A stretch of 64,000 nucleotides of DNA, taken from Streptomyces sp. SCSIO 30461. GTDB taxonomy: Bacteria; Actinomycetota; Actinomycetes; Streptomycetales; Streptomycetaceae. This document shows positions 40,327 to 47,995 of the stretch, one piece after another (position 1 is the first letter of the stretch; each line of letters begins with the position of its first letter). Location: the NCBI RefSeq assembly GCF_037023745.1, contig NZ_CP146101.1:5658001-5722000 (forward strand), given 5' to 3'. The notes under the pieces are model-generated. The model was not told the DNA's origin. It worked only from the letters and a program-made list of their open reading frames with translations, and searched no databases. Both the position numbers and the translations under genes were made by a program.

Positions 40327-40866
40327 TCACCGGTTCCAGTTCTCGCCGTAGGTGACGGCGTCGACGAAGGTCCCGGTCGTGTGCTGCGGCGCCTCGGTCG
40401 CGGCGGGCTCGTCCTCGACGTCCTCCTCGGGCTCGGCGGCGGGCGTGTAGAGCCGGAGGTCCCGCAGGAGGTTGCCCATGTCCGTGGCCGACTCGGCGAT
40501 GTCGTCCTCCGCCTGGAGGCGGACGTGGGTCTCGCAGTTGTCGGTGCCGATGGCCTTCTCGAAGTCGTCGTGTGCCTTCGCCAGGCCCGTCGCCGACGCC
40601 TGCACCTGCTCGATCTGCTCGGCGGTGATCACCACGGCCCCGGCCGGGGCGGCGATGAGGCCGAGGCCCTCCGCCATGCGGCGCGCGTAGTTCTGCCACC
40701 CCGCCTCGTGGGTGGCGAAATACTTGCCGTTGTCCTCGCCGAGGAAGCCGGTCGCCCAGGGGTCCTGGGTGCCGCCGTACGCAATGATCAGCATCCGGCC
40801 CTCCGGCATCGGGGTCCGGTGCAGGATGGCCCGCCCGGCGTAGGTGTAAGTGTTGTTGGTCTGCAT
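40327..40866 (-). CDS. Hypothetical protein, 179 aa
   Basis: ATG at 40866. Starts MQTNNTYTYAGRAILHRTPM, then EGRMLIIAYGGTQDPWATGF, a helical acidic centre (EQIEQVQASATGLAKAHDDF) and a disordered acidic tail (PAAEPEEDVEDEPAATEAPQ). The next gene starts four bases after its stop. Preceded by the hairpin at 40887-40909. No family recognised. Confidence 0.75.
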   Translation of the reverse strand: MQTNNTYTYAGRAILHRTPMPEGRMLIIAYGGTQDPWATGFLGEDNGKYFATHEAGWQNYARRMAEGLGLIAAPAGAVVITAEQIEQVQASATGLAKAHDDFEKAIGTDNCETHVRLQAEDDIAESATDMGNLLRDLRLYTPAAEPEEDVEDEPAATEAPQHTTGTFVDAVTYGENWNR

Positions 40867-40886
40867 TCCGTTCCAATCACGATGGG

Positions 40887-40909
40887 GCCCCGCACGTCGT
40901 GTGCGGGGC
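40887..40909 (-). terminator. Hairpin terminator
   Basis: Stem GCCCCGCAC (40887-40895) / GTGCGGGGC (40901-40909), 5-base loop, 19 bases past the stop of the gene at 40929-41395. Confidence 0.7.
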
Positions 40910-40928
40910 TCGGACTTTCAGGGGTGAC

Positions 40929-41395
40929 TCACGCCTCGGAGGGATCGATCGAGACCAGCTCCGCGGAGACGCGGCGGCACTCGCCGCCCATGTCGCGGAT
41001 GAGGACGTAGCCGGTGTGCTTGATGCCGTGGTCGTACGACTCGGTCTCGGTCTCAACCACGGTGCAGGGGGTCATGAGCCGGCCCCAGAGGACCTTCTCC
41101 CCGGCCGGCGCCTCGAGCGTGGCGCCCCACATGTCGGAGGCCCAGAACCGGGTCTCCTTCTCGGCGATCTCCTCGAAGTGCGGGTACTCGCCCACGACGT
41201 CCGGGGGGGGACCACGAAGCTGATCTTTTCGGCCTTGCGGACCCAGACGCCGTCGTCGCGCCGCCTCTCCAGCCCGATGGCGGCCAGCACCATGCGGCCC
41301 TCGCGGATTGCGGCGGCGTCCTTGCCGTCCAGGTCTTCGAGCCGGTACCCGCGAAACGTGCTGCGGTGCTGCTCGGCGACCACGATGCGGTACAT
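40929..41395 (-). CDS. Hypothetical protein, about 155 aa (frame broken at a G8 run)
   Basis: ATG at 41395 with TGGAGGC. First part: MYRIVVAEQHRSTFRGYRLE, DAAAIREGRMVLAAIGLERR, VWVRKAEKISFVVPP. At eight Gs (41203-41210) the frame shifts; a length of six or nine would continue DVVGEYPHFEEIAEKETRFW, GATLEAPAGEKVLWGRLMTP, YVLIRDMGGECRRVSAELVS to the stop at 40929. The second part alone reads as an 88-residue frame from a GTG. Monocistronic with terminators on both sides. Confidence 0.7.
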
Positions 41396-41420
41396 CACGC
41401 CTCCACTGAGAAACGAAAGG

Positions 41421-41445
41421 GGGGTCGGTGAAACTCGCCGACCCC
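41421..41445 (-). terminator. Terminator after the 41470-42285 gene
   Basis: GGGGTCGG (41421-41428) / CCGACCCC (41438-41445); on the minus strand followed by CCCTTTCGTTTCTC. Lies 25 bases beyond the stop. Confidence 0.72.
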
Positions 41446-41469
41446 GTCTGATCTGCTGCTGCTTCTGTC

Positions 41470-42285
41470 TCACGCGGCGGCGGACGCCCGCGCCTGCTCC
41501 TTCCAGGCGGCGTACAGCTCGGCGGCCTTGACCGGGACCATCCACGGGAAGGCGTCCGCCCACTCCCGGTACGCCTCGCCGTCGGACTTCTCGTAGGAGG
41601 AGTCGCAGGCCGGTTCGGTGATCAGCTCCGGGTTCTCGGTCAGCTCGGTGATGGTCTGCCTGCTGTTGCGCTCGTAGAACATGACCTGGTGCCCGAGCCG
41701 CCCGAGCTCGTCGTTGTTGAAGCACTCCTCGCACAGGCGGACACGCTGGCCGCTGACCTTGTGCACGGCCATGACCCGGGCGGACTTGTAGGAGAACGTC
41801 CCGCAGCGCAGGCACCGGTAGGCGGAGTCCAACGACAGGCACCCCTCGTGGACCTTCGACCACTCGCGGGTAATCTCGAAGTCGTCGAGCGCCGGGGTGA
41901 CCTCCGTGAGGGGACACAGCCAGCCGCTGGTGTGGTGGTCCAGCTCGACGTACACGGAGTGCGGCTTGACCGGCCGGCCTCGGTACATGCCGCCGTTGGC
42001 CCTCCGGAACTGCGCGATCTTGCCGTAGTGCGTCTCGGTGTGCCCGGTCTTCGTCGTGACCTGAACGCGCACCAGATCGCCGAGCCCGAACGGGCGGCGG
42101 TGCTTGTCGACGGCGGCCCGCCAGACCTCGGCGTCAAGCGAGAGGCTGTACCCGCCGCCGCTGCGCGCCGTGAAGGCGTCCCGTGCGATCCCGGCGATGT
42201 TGTAGGCGCTCGGCTCGCGACCCTCCGCCGTCAGCGTTTCCGTGATGGCGTTGCGCACCGCGCGAATGCTTCCGTACCCGCTCAT
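41470..42285 (-). CDS. Hypothetical zinc-binding protein, 271 aa
   Basis: ATG at 42285 with GGAGAG. N-terminal AVRNAITETLTAEGREPSAY and DAFTARSGGGYSLSLDAEVW (helical), then a beta-barrel-like stretch GLGDLVRVQVTTKTGHTETH, and a zinc ribbon RCLRCGTFSYKSARV with RLCEECFNNDE about 25 residues later. C-terminal helix ends ELYAAWKEQARASAAA. First gene after a chain of ATGA-linked genes. Function unknown. Confidence 0.78.
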   Translation of the reverse strand: MSGYGSIRAVRNAITETLTAEGREPSAYNIAGIARDAFTARSGGGYSLSLDAEVWRAAVDKHRRPFGLGDLVRVQVTTKTGHTETHYGKIAQFRRANGGMYRGRPVKPHSVYVELDHHTSGWLCPLTEVTPALDDFEITREWSKVHEGCLSLDSAYRCLRCGTFSYKSARVMAVHKVSGQRVRLCEECFNNDELGRLGHQVMFYERNSRQTITELTENPELITEPACDSSYEKSDGEAYREWADAFPWMVPVKAAELYAAWKEQARASAAA

Positions 42286-42368
42286 GCCTCTCCTTCCGAG
42301 ACAGGGATGGACCACTGCGCGCCCGGCGCGGGAAGCGAACCCGTGCCTGCACCGTGCTGGGCTCTCAT
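42282..42368 (-). CDS. 28-residue peptide gene tiled by ATGA at both ends
   Basis: Its ATG (42368) overlaps the stop of the 42365-42670 gene and its TGA overlaps the ATG (42285) of the next gene, so ribosomes would pass from one to the other. Peptide MRAQHGAGTGSLPAPGAQWS then IPVSEGEA; the GGAGAGG near its end is the ribosome site for the next gene. The double overlap is the main argument that it is translated. Confidence 0.5.
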   Translation of the reverse strand: MRAQHGAGTGSLPAPGAQWSIPVSEGEA

Positions 42369-42670
42369 GACATCGACTGCTCCTGAAGCGTCCGGCCCTC
42401 GTACATCACCTGCGGCTTGACTCCCCGGTCGTCGAGCAGCCTGGACGCGCAGTCGATCTGCGTCTCGTCGCAGTGCTGCTGGCCCGCCGCCCGGAACGCC
42501 TCCGTGACCGTCTCGGCCTCAAAAGTGGCCGACCACCCGCTGTAGTTGTTGAGGGCATCGGCCTCCCGCCGGATCTTGTCCTCGGGCCAGTTCACACCGA
42601 CGTGCTCGACGCGCAGATCACCGACGGAATCCCAGCGGCCCAGCAACGTGTACGCGTACGTCTGCGTCAT
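42365..42670 (-). CDS. Hypothetical protein, 101 aa
   Basis: ATG at 42670 overlaps the upstream stop. TQTYAYTLLGRWDSVGDLRV, then GVNWPEDKIRREADALNNYS and TVTEAFRAAGQQHCDETQID. Alpha/beta pattern, acidic. Part of the run 41.5-43.5 kb in which successive genes overlap by four bases. No family recognised. Confidence 0.72.
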   Translation of the reverse strand: MTQTYAYTLLGRWDSVGDLRVEHVGVNWPEDKIRREADALNNYSGWSATFEAETVTEAFRAAGQQHCDETQIDCASRLLDDRGVKPQVMYEGRTLQEQSMS

Positions 42671-42942
42671 CCCATCCCCATCCCGTCTTCCAGCTCCCCG
42701 TGGTGCTCGACCCCGTCGAACATTCGGACATTGGCACGTTCGAAGAACGCACCCCAGGCCATGCGCAAGGCGCGCTCGTAGTCGTCGCACAACAGCTCGC
42801 ACACCCACCAGTCGTCCGGGTACTTGGTCCCCTGGTGCACCGCGACTTCCGCGAGCGCTTCCTCGTCGCCGTCCGCGATCTGGTCATAGTCGGTGATGTG
42901 AATCTGACCCCCGTGGTCGCGGCCGATGAGAACGACGCTCAC
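42667..42942 (-). CDS. Hypothetical protein, 91 aa
   Basis: GTG at 42942 (GTGA with the upstream stop). VSVVLIGRDHGGQIHITDYD, QIADGDEEALAEVAVHQGTK, DDWWVCELLCDDYERALRMA. Ends ELEDGMGMG. Beta start then helices; unknown function. Confidence 0.75.
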   Translation of the reverse strand: MSVVLIGRDHGGQIHITDYDQIADGDEEALAEVAVHQGTKYPDDWWVCELLCDDYERALRMAWGAFFERANVRMFDGVEHHGELEDGMGMG

Positions 42943-43397
42943 GCGGAGCTCTCCCATTTGCCGACGGAGCACGCCTTCGGCTCCGTCACCCCGTTGACCA
43001 CCCGGTATACGTACGCCGAGTCCGTCCCGTTCGTGGACTTGTCCGCGTTTCGCTCCGCCTCTTCCCGATCCCCGATGACCATGGACCCGGCGAACCCGCC
43101 CGGGTTCGACCCGTACATGTGGTGGGCGCGCGGGGCGAAGTACCGCACTTCGAACTGCTCGACCTCGACGCCCGGCGTCGGCTTGAACGCCTCGTCCAGG
43201 TTTCGCTTCGGCATGTGCGAGCCACGCGAGGTGATCACACACAGCTCGATTCCGTCCTTCGTGGGGCGGCCGGCGTGCTGCCAGTCAGTCTCGAACAGCG
43301 AACCGCAGTCCTCCGGCTGCTGCCCCTTCGGCCAGCGCAGTGCCTTCGCACCGCACAACGTGCACGCGCCCGGCTCCATCACGATCTTGTTGAGCAT
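42939..43397 (-). CDS. Hypothetical zinc-ribbon protein, 152 aa
   Basis: ATG at 43397 overlaps the stop of the small upstream gene. N-terminal ACTLCGAKALRWPKGQQPED, C near residue 31 and ELCVITSRG fit a phage-type zinc ribbon. Then VEVEQFEVRYFAPRAHHMYG and DSAYVYRVVNGVTEPKACSV. Unknown function. Confidence 0.75.
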   Translation of the reverse strand: MLNKIVMEPGACTLCGAKALRWPKGQQPEDCGSLFETDWQHAGRPTKDGIELCVITSRGSHMPKRNLDEAFKPTPGVEVEQFEVRYFAPRAHHMYGSNPGGFAGSMVIGDREEAERNADKSTNGTDSAYVYRVVNGVTEPKACSVGKWESSA

Positions 43398-43459
43398 CAG
43401 AATTCCCCCACCGTGTAGCGGCCAGCGAAGATCTGGTCACCGTTGAACTTCGGGACCAT
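43397..43459 (-). CDS. Very small gene, 20 aa
   Basis: ATG at 43459, 14 bases after AAGGAG; peptide MVPKFNGDQIFAGRYTVGEF. The stop overlaps the next ATG (TGATG). The frame is open further upstream (NDTYMVPKF), so the true start may lie a few codons earlier with a one-base slip. Supported only by coupling and residue pattern. Confidence 0.42.
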   Translation of the reverse strand: MVPKFNGDQIFAGRYTVGEF

Positions 43460-43541
43460 GTAGGTGTCATTTCTCCTTGGTCTGGTTGAGGCGCACACCA
43501 GCCCAGATGAGGACGCTGGGCGGCGGCGGAGAGCACGGCGA

Positions 43542-43804
43542 TCACGACGTGCTGCTCTCGGTCGCGACGTGGTTGATCACCGGGTAGAGGTCCGGCATCG
43601 CGAGGCACGCGGCTACGACCTCAGCGAGGACCGCGCTGTCCTTGGGGTGTTCTCGGCTTTCCGGGTGCATACGCCCGTGGACGTAGCCCATGACTGCGGC
43701 CTCCCGCATCAGTCGGCGCAGGCGCGGTCGGCGTCGCGCTGTTCCAGGTAGCGGACGAGGTCTTCGGGCAGGGTTGGTGTGGGCTGCTCGGGCATGTGCG
43801 TCAC
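43542..43804 (-). CDS. DUF6221-like small protein (probable frame change near 43715)
   Basis: GTG at 43804 overlaps the upstream stop: THMPEQPTPTLPEDLVRYLE, QRDADRACAD, then a stop; overlapping it, ATG 43709 opens MREAAVMGYVHGRMHPESRE, HPKDSAVLAEVVAACLAMPD, LYPVINHVATESSTS to 43542. The two halves together resemble the Streptomyces DUF6221 pattern (a helix with DLVxxL and a later HDPxxVLAEV). They are either one gene with an indel or two coupled genes (TGATG). Confidence 0.5.
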
Positions 43805-44033
43805 AGGGCGGTGGGCAGGTCGCGGAGCTTCTTCGTTTCGACCGTCGTGACGTTGCCGACCCAGTTGTTGAGGAACCTTTGGGGTCGGTGCATTCGATGT
43901 CGGTTAGTCCGAACAGGACGCCAATTCCGTTGTCGTGGCGCTCAATGACGATGCCCAACCAATGGGCTTCCGGGCGGTGCTCGTCTCCGGGGTAGTAGGC
44001 GACGGGTGTTCTGGGTGGGAGTTGGCGGGGCAT
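43801..44033 (-). CDS. Hypothetical protein, about 77 aa (homopolymer frame change)
   Basis: ATG at 44033: PRQLPPRTPVAYYPGDEHRP, HWLGIVIERHDNGIGVLFGL, TDIECTDP. At a four-C run (about 43872-43875) one more C would give QRFLNNWVGNVTTVETKKLR, DLPTAL and a stop at 43801 that overlaps the next GTG. Without it the frame runs into the next gene. A small beta-barrel domain is likely from the first half (LGIVIERHDNGIGVLFG). Confidence 0.6.
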
Positions 44034-44092
44034 CGGGTTCTCCTTGTGTGTGGGGTTTTCGGTATCCGGGTGAGCCGGTCAGGCGGGGGCGA

Positions 44093-44581
44093 CTACGAAG
44101 TGCTCGGCGGCAGGGACCAGTCGAGCCGCTCCTGCACGTTCTTGGGCGGGGCCTCCTCGGCAGGAGACTCGGGCGCGGCAGGTTCAGCATCAGGGTCGAA
44201 GAACTCGTGGATGTCGGCGAACATCGGGTCGGTCGGTGACAGGTCGAACTTCACGGGTTCGGGCCGCATCCGGGCCTTGAGGTCCGGGAACGAGGGTGCG
44301 GTGAACTTGCGCTTCTCGATGTCCCTCACCCGACGACGAGCGTTGTGCGCGGCTTGGGCCATCGGGCCGCTCGCGTGCTGGTAGGCGGCCGCCTCGGACA
44401 CCTGAGCGGCCTTTCGGGCAGCCCTGAGGGCGTCACTCTTGCCCGCGTTGTGCAGCTCGGTGAGGGCGTCGCGAACAGCTTTGGTGTGGGCCATCTCCAG
44501 CGCGCGGATCGTGCTCTTGCGCTCGGTGCGGATGATGCGGGTCACGCCGAAGACGGTGATGGCCGTCTCGCGGAGGTCCAT
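44093..44581 (-). CDS. Hypothetical protein, 162 aa
   Basis: ATG at 44581 with CAGGAGAAC. Helical, basic N-terminal two-thirds (RIIRTERKSTIRALEMAHTK, KSDALRAARKAAQVSEAAAY, QAAHNARRRVRDIEKRKFTA) and an acidic Pro-rich tail (DPDAEPAAPESPAEEAPPKN). Begins with a beta strand MDLRETAITVFGVTRII. Could be a DNA-binding or scaffold-like protein; no family recognised. Confidence 0.75.
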   Translation of the reverse strand: MDLRETAITVFGVTRIIRTERKSTIRALEMAHTKAVRDALTELHNAGKSDALRAARKAAQVSEAAAYQHASGPMAQAAHNARRRVRDIEKRKFTAPSFPDLKARMRPEPVKFDLSPTDPMFADIHEFFDPDAEPAAPESPAEEAPPKNVQERLDWSLPPSTS

Positions 44582-44637
44582 GATGTTCTCCTGAGCAGGG
44601 TCGGGCCGAGCCGCCGGCCCCGTGGGGCGGTCGTGCA

Positions 44638-44967
44638 TCAGGCGAGGGGGATCCGCACGACCTCGCCATGCGCCTCGTCGGGCAGCAGGGCCAACAGCAT
44701 GGCCAGCCGCTCAGCGCCGGCCAGCCGTGCGCGGGTCATCTCCTGGAAGGACTCGGGGGTGGTCGGGCCGACAGGGCGCAGCAAGTCCACCACGAGGGTG
44801 GTGCCGTCCTTGCGGTTCAGGGCGACCAGGCCGAGGTTCCAGCCGTCCTCGGGGTTGGTGGCGGGCTGGATGGAGATGGACTCCCAGATACCGGGGCGGC
44901 GGTTGGCCAAGCAGGTAGTGACGGCGGCGGTGACGATCGCGTGGGTGAGGTTTTCGGCGATGATCAT
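44638..44967 (-). CDS. Hypothetical protein, 109 aa
   Basis: ATG at 44967 with AAGGAGAATCCC. MIIAENLTHAIVTAAVTTCL, then a beta part GWNLGLVALNRKDGTTLVVD and helices (ESFQEMTRARLAGAERLAML). A compact alpha/beta domain. It precedes the 44581 gene by 56 bases on the same strand. Unknown function. Confidence 0.75.
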   Translation of the reverse strand: MIIAENLTHAIVTAAVTTCLANRRPGIWESISIQPATNPEDGWNLGLVALNRKDGTTLVVDLLRPVGPTTPESFQEMTRARLAGAERLAMLLALLPDEAHGEVVRIPLA

Positions 44968-45117
44968 GGGATTCTCCTTGCGGTCGTTGTCTGCCGAGCT
45001 GGCACGGCAGCGCCGTCGTTGTTCATGCTGCGTGTGTGGTTCGGCGTAGTTGTGCTTGCCGTCCGAGCTACCGCAGAGACGCGGCGCAAGAGCACCGGAT
45101 GGAGGGGGGCCGGTGAC

Positions 45118-45312
45118 TCAAGAGGGCGGCACAACGCCCACCTTGGCGAGGTCCCTCTGGAGCGTGCCGAGCTGGCCGGCGAGGGTCTGCCTCTGGGATT
45201 CGGTGAGACCGGTGAGTCCGGTCTGATAGCCGTCCTCGTAGAAGACGGCGAGGCTGTTGCTCAGGTCGTCGGCGGTCTTGTGGGCCTGCCACACAAGGTC
45301 GAGAGTGGACAT
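45118..45312 (-). CDS. Small helical protein, 64 aa
   Basis: ATG at 45312 with AAGGAGAACC. MSTLDLVWQAHKTADDLSNS, YEDGYQTGLTGLTESQRQTL, GQLGTLQRDLAKVGV. Two helices joined by a Gly/Thr turn. No family recognised. The 150 bases after it hold no gene. Confidence 0.7.
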   Translation of the reverse strand: MSTLDLVWQAHKTADDLSNSLAVFYEDGYQTGLTGLTESQRQTLAGQLGTLQRDLAKVGVVPPS

Positions 45313-45398
45313 CGGGGTGAGGTTCTCCTTGAGGTGAGGGGACGGCAGGGCCGGACAGCCTGCTGCCGCTGTGGTCCAGGGCTGAGCGGGATACGCGG

Positions 45399-45854
45399 TT
45401 ACGGGGTGTTCGCCGGCCGTCCGAACTCGCCGACCAGGACCGCCATGACGAGGCCGAGCATCTCTACGACCTCCCCGATGTGCCGGTCGGCGACCTGATC
45501 GTGTTCGTCGTAGTCCTCGCCGAGCAGTGTTCCGTCGGTGTCCTTGTACGGCGCGAGCTCGGCTTCGTGGCGGGCCAGCATGGCTGCATGCGCGTCGATC
45601 AGCGCGTGGAGCACGACCTTGCCGCCCCCTTCGGGGATGTCGGCGGCTTCGGTGAGGTCTTGGCCCCGCCACATGGCGGCGCAGTGCAGCCATCCGGCCA
45701 GGTTCTGGATACGCGCACTGTACGTACGGTCCCACCCGTGAAAGGGGAGCGCCTGGGCCTCGGAGAGCCGGGTGAGGGCTTCGGAGACGTCGCCGGGGGC
45801 CGCGTCGCGCGGGAGCACAGCCAAGGGAGTTTTGAACACGGTGTTCCTTTTCAT
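45399..45854 (-). CDS. Hypothetical protein, 151 aa
   Basis: ATG at 45854 (weak ribosome site). MKRNTVFKTPLAVLPRDAAP, ALTRLSEAQALPFHGWDRTY, KVVLHALIDAHAAMLARHEA, and a C-terminal helix DRHIGEVVEMLGLVMAVLVG. Starts the unit 250 bases below the next upstream gene; that gap (45855-46107) shows no gene. Confidence 0.72.
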   Translation of the reverse strand: MKRNTVFKTPLAVLPRDAAPGDVSEALTRLSEAQALPFHGWDRTYSARIQNLAGWLHCAAMWRGQDLTEAADIPEGGGKVVLHALIDAHAAMLARHEAELAPYKDTDGTLLGEDYDEHDQVADRHIGEVVEMLGLVMAVLVGEFGRPANTP

Positions 45855-46107
45855 GGTGAGTACCGGTGGATGAGACACCGCCGGGAGGCCAGGCAGCGTG
45901 CAGTGGCGGAGGCCCGGGCGTCGAGGCAACACTGCTGTTCAGATATGTCGCACCGAGTTGCTTTCGAGGGTCGGGGACGATGTCGGCGGGTGGGGCTGTA
46001 CCCAGAGGGTGGTCGCGCGGCGGGCAGGGGCCGGTGCGTGCGCATCCGTCTCCGTCTGCTCCACGGCCGCTTCCCCTGGGACCAGAGGGCTTGGTCAGGC
46101 AGCGGTT

Positions 46108-46617
46108 CTACGCCCAGTCGCCCGCGTCCAGCTCGGTTCCGACCATGACCGTGTAGGACGACCAGCGCACCACCGTGTCCTGGTCGCCGACGATGTTGTA
46201 GAGGATCTGCTTGTGGCGCCCGCCGTCGGGGTACTCGTGATACTCCTCGGCATACTCGCGGGCCAGGTCGATGGTCGGGAACGGGATCTCGACCGGCTCC
46301 CCGTGCCAGAAGTGCGTGGTCAGGGTGCCCTTGATCGGCATGATCCGATACCGCTCCCCCTCCGGCGGCATCTCGCCCTCGTACAGCCATCCATCCGTCG
46401 ACCGCCAGCCGCACGCCTTGCCCTGGTACTCGGCTTCGGCCTCCCCGCGCGTCCCGTATACCGTGATCGTCGCTTTCCGCCGCTCGCTACGAAGGTGGTT
46501 GCACGAGTCCGACCAGCCCGGGGTACGCACGTTGTAGGGCTTCGGTCTCGGTGTGTAGCCCGGCTCCGACTTCTCGCAGCACGGCTCCAGAATGCAGACA
46601 GTGACTACACCCGCCAT
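46108..46617 (-). CDS. Hypothetical protein, 169 aa
   Basis: ATG at 46617 with GGAAGGGG. N-terminal Cys group (CILEPCC), basic part SDSCNHLRSERRKATITVYG, then beta-rich stretches (GEAEAEYQGKACGWRSTDGW, PIKGTLTTHFWHGEPVEIPF) and a final domain with RHKQILYNIVGDQDTVVRWS. It resembles small phage proteins with a DUF-type beta domain; unknown function. Confidence 0.75.
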   Translation of the reverse strand: MAGVVTVCILEPCCEKSEPGYTPRPKPYNVRTPGWSDSCNHLRSERRKATITVYGTRGEAEAEYQGKACGWRSTDGWLYEGEMPPEGERYRIMPIKGTLTTHFWHGEPVEIPFPTIDLAREYAEEYHEYPDGGRHKQILYNIVGDQDTVVRWSSYTVMVGTELDAGDWA

Positions 46618-46697
46618 GAATCCCCTTCCCAGGAAGATCTGCCGACTCGGGCCTGCCCGCAGCACGGCGTGAGCGGCATCGAAAATGCCGATGGACT

Positions 46698-47141
46698 TCA
46701 GCTGCACGCCAGTTCGGTGGCCCGTGACCAACTGCCCATCCGGAAGCGGATGGTGGTGGCCGGCGGAACATCGGTCTTCGGATTCGCCGGATCCGTGCGC
46801 CAAGCCTCGTAGGCCGCCAGCGTCGTGGACCCCGTTACCAGCAGACACCAGCGGATCGCGGCGATGAGCTGCTCCTGGGTCCACTTCGTCGTCGCATCCC
46901 GCAGGTGCCCGGGCTGTGCAACCGCGTCGAGGCCCGCGCTCTCCAGCGCACGGTTCCAGCTGCCGAAGCGGCGCTCGTAGAGCGCAGCCGACGGGCCCGC
47001 GCCCCTGCGGCGCTGTTCGAACGTGCGACGTCCGAGAGTGCCCTCCCCCTGCGCCAGGTGGATGAGCATGCCCAGGAGCTCCCGGTCGGTGTAGACGACC
47101 GGACCTGACTTCATAGGTGCGGGGACGTGCACAGCATGCAT
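46698..47141 (-). CDS. Homing-endonuclease-associated repeat protein (HNH_repeat)
   Basis: ATG at 47141 with GAAGGG. 147 residues with two copies of the homing endonuclease-associated repeat: LGRRTFEQRRRGAGPSAALY with ERRFGSWNRALESAGL (about 45-80) and a second copy with TLAAYEAWRTDPANPKTDVP and TIRFRMGSWSRATELA (about 112-145). These helix-turn-helix-like repeats bind DNA in HNH or GIY-YIG homing enzymes. No nuclease domain is seen, so it is a stand-alone DNA-binding protein. First gene of the small-gene array, with the palindrome at 47242 upstream. Confidence 0.82.
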   Translation of the reverse strand: MHAVHVPAPMKSGPVVYTDRELLGMLIHLAQGEGTLGRRTFEQRRRGAGPSAALYERRFGSWNRALESAGLDAVAQPGHLRDATTKWTQEQLIAAIRWCLLVTGSTTLAAYEAWRTDPANPKTDVPPATTIRFRMGSWSRATELACS

Positions 47142-47241
47142 AGTCAGCCCTTCGCGAGAGGAGGTGGAAAACGCATGAACAGCCACCCGGCAGGGGGGCC
47201 GCTCGCAGTCGGCACGCGCACGACGCGTCACAGAGCGCCCG

Positions 47242-47258
47242 GATCAACTCCGTTGATC
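47242..47258. promoter_or_regulatory. GATCAAC-TCC-GTTGATC palindrome (variant of the family)
   Basis: Same spacer TCC and outer GATC as the other sites, with both arms changed together (AGC to AAC, GCT to GTT), so symmetry is kept. Lies 101 bases upstream of the start at 47141. Confidence 0.6.
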
Positions 47259-47366
47259 CCCGTCAGCCAGCCCAGCCCGCACGCACTCTGCGCGCCGGGC
47301 GGGGTTCGGGCACGTCCTCTACACCTCCTGACCTCATGGCCTTTCGGACTCGCCAACGACTGACAC

Positions 47367-47393
47367 TTGATAGGCATTCGCGTAAGGTAGCCT
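47367..47393 (+). promoter_or_regulatory. Possible promoter of the lipoprotein gene
   Basis: TTGATA (47367-47372), 15-base spacer, TAGCCT (47388-47393), about 60 bases before the ATG at 47452. Spacer shorter than ideal, so moderate support only. Confidence 0.35.
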
Positions 47394-47451
47394 CAAAGGC
47401 CCGTCGATTCAATCGAACTAGACGGAGATAGGGCAGGTGAGATGTGAAGCG

Positions 47452-47938
47452 ATGAAGACCTGGAGAACGAGGAAGGTCGCACTTGCGGCTGCGGCATTCG
47501 CTGTGGCCGCGAGCGGCCTGCTGGTCGGATGCTCCAGTGGCGATGACAGCACAACCCGGGCGCCACGGTCGCCGTCTCCGCCGGGCCCGACCGCAAGCAC
47601 CACCAAGGCCATCGACGCCGGGTCGCTCGTCGGGCACCTACGCAGCGCCAAGGGCAAGGCGGTCTTGCCGCCGGGGTTCACCCGAGGACACCGACTGCAC
47701 GAGGAACGCGATTCCAAGTCCCAGGCCAGGCTCCTGCACAGGAGTCCATCCGGCACACGAAAGGGCCGGAGCCGGGTTAATCGACAACGGTTGTGACCTG
47801 CAACAGGTGACCCCGTTCAGCGCACCCCACCCTGGCAGGGTCGCCTGCTACAGCAATGAATCTCCGGGGGCGACTGCGCACGTCAGCAACTCCACAGACA
47901 TTCGGATGCCTGTGAAAAGAGCACAGGTGGCTTACTGA
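47452..47938 (+). CDS. Lipoprotein (probable frameshift near 47678)
   Basis: ATG at 47452: MKTWRTRKVALAAAAFAVAA then SGLLVGCSSGDDS, a complete type II signal peptide with lipobox LLVGC; Cys27 would be lipidated. A Ser/Pro/Thr linker and KGKAVLPPG follow. The frame then becomes non-coding; a one-base change gives EDTDCTRNAIPSPRPGSCTG, IDNGCDLQQVTPFSAPHPGR and a stop at 47938, right before the next gene. Uncorrected, it ends at 47796. Cell-surface protein of unknown function; its cysteine-containing C-terminal part should lie outside the membrane. Confidence 0.65.
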
Positions 47939-47995
47939 GTGGCGATGTCAAAGCGCCCCATTGAATGGGTCGACCACAGCAAGGAGAAGTCGCGC

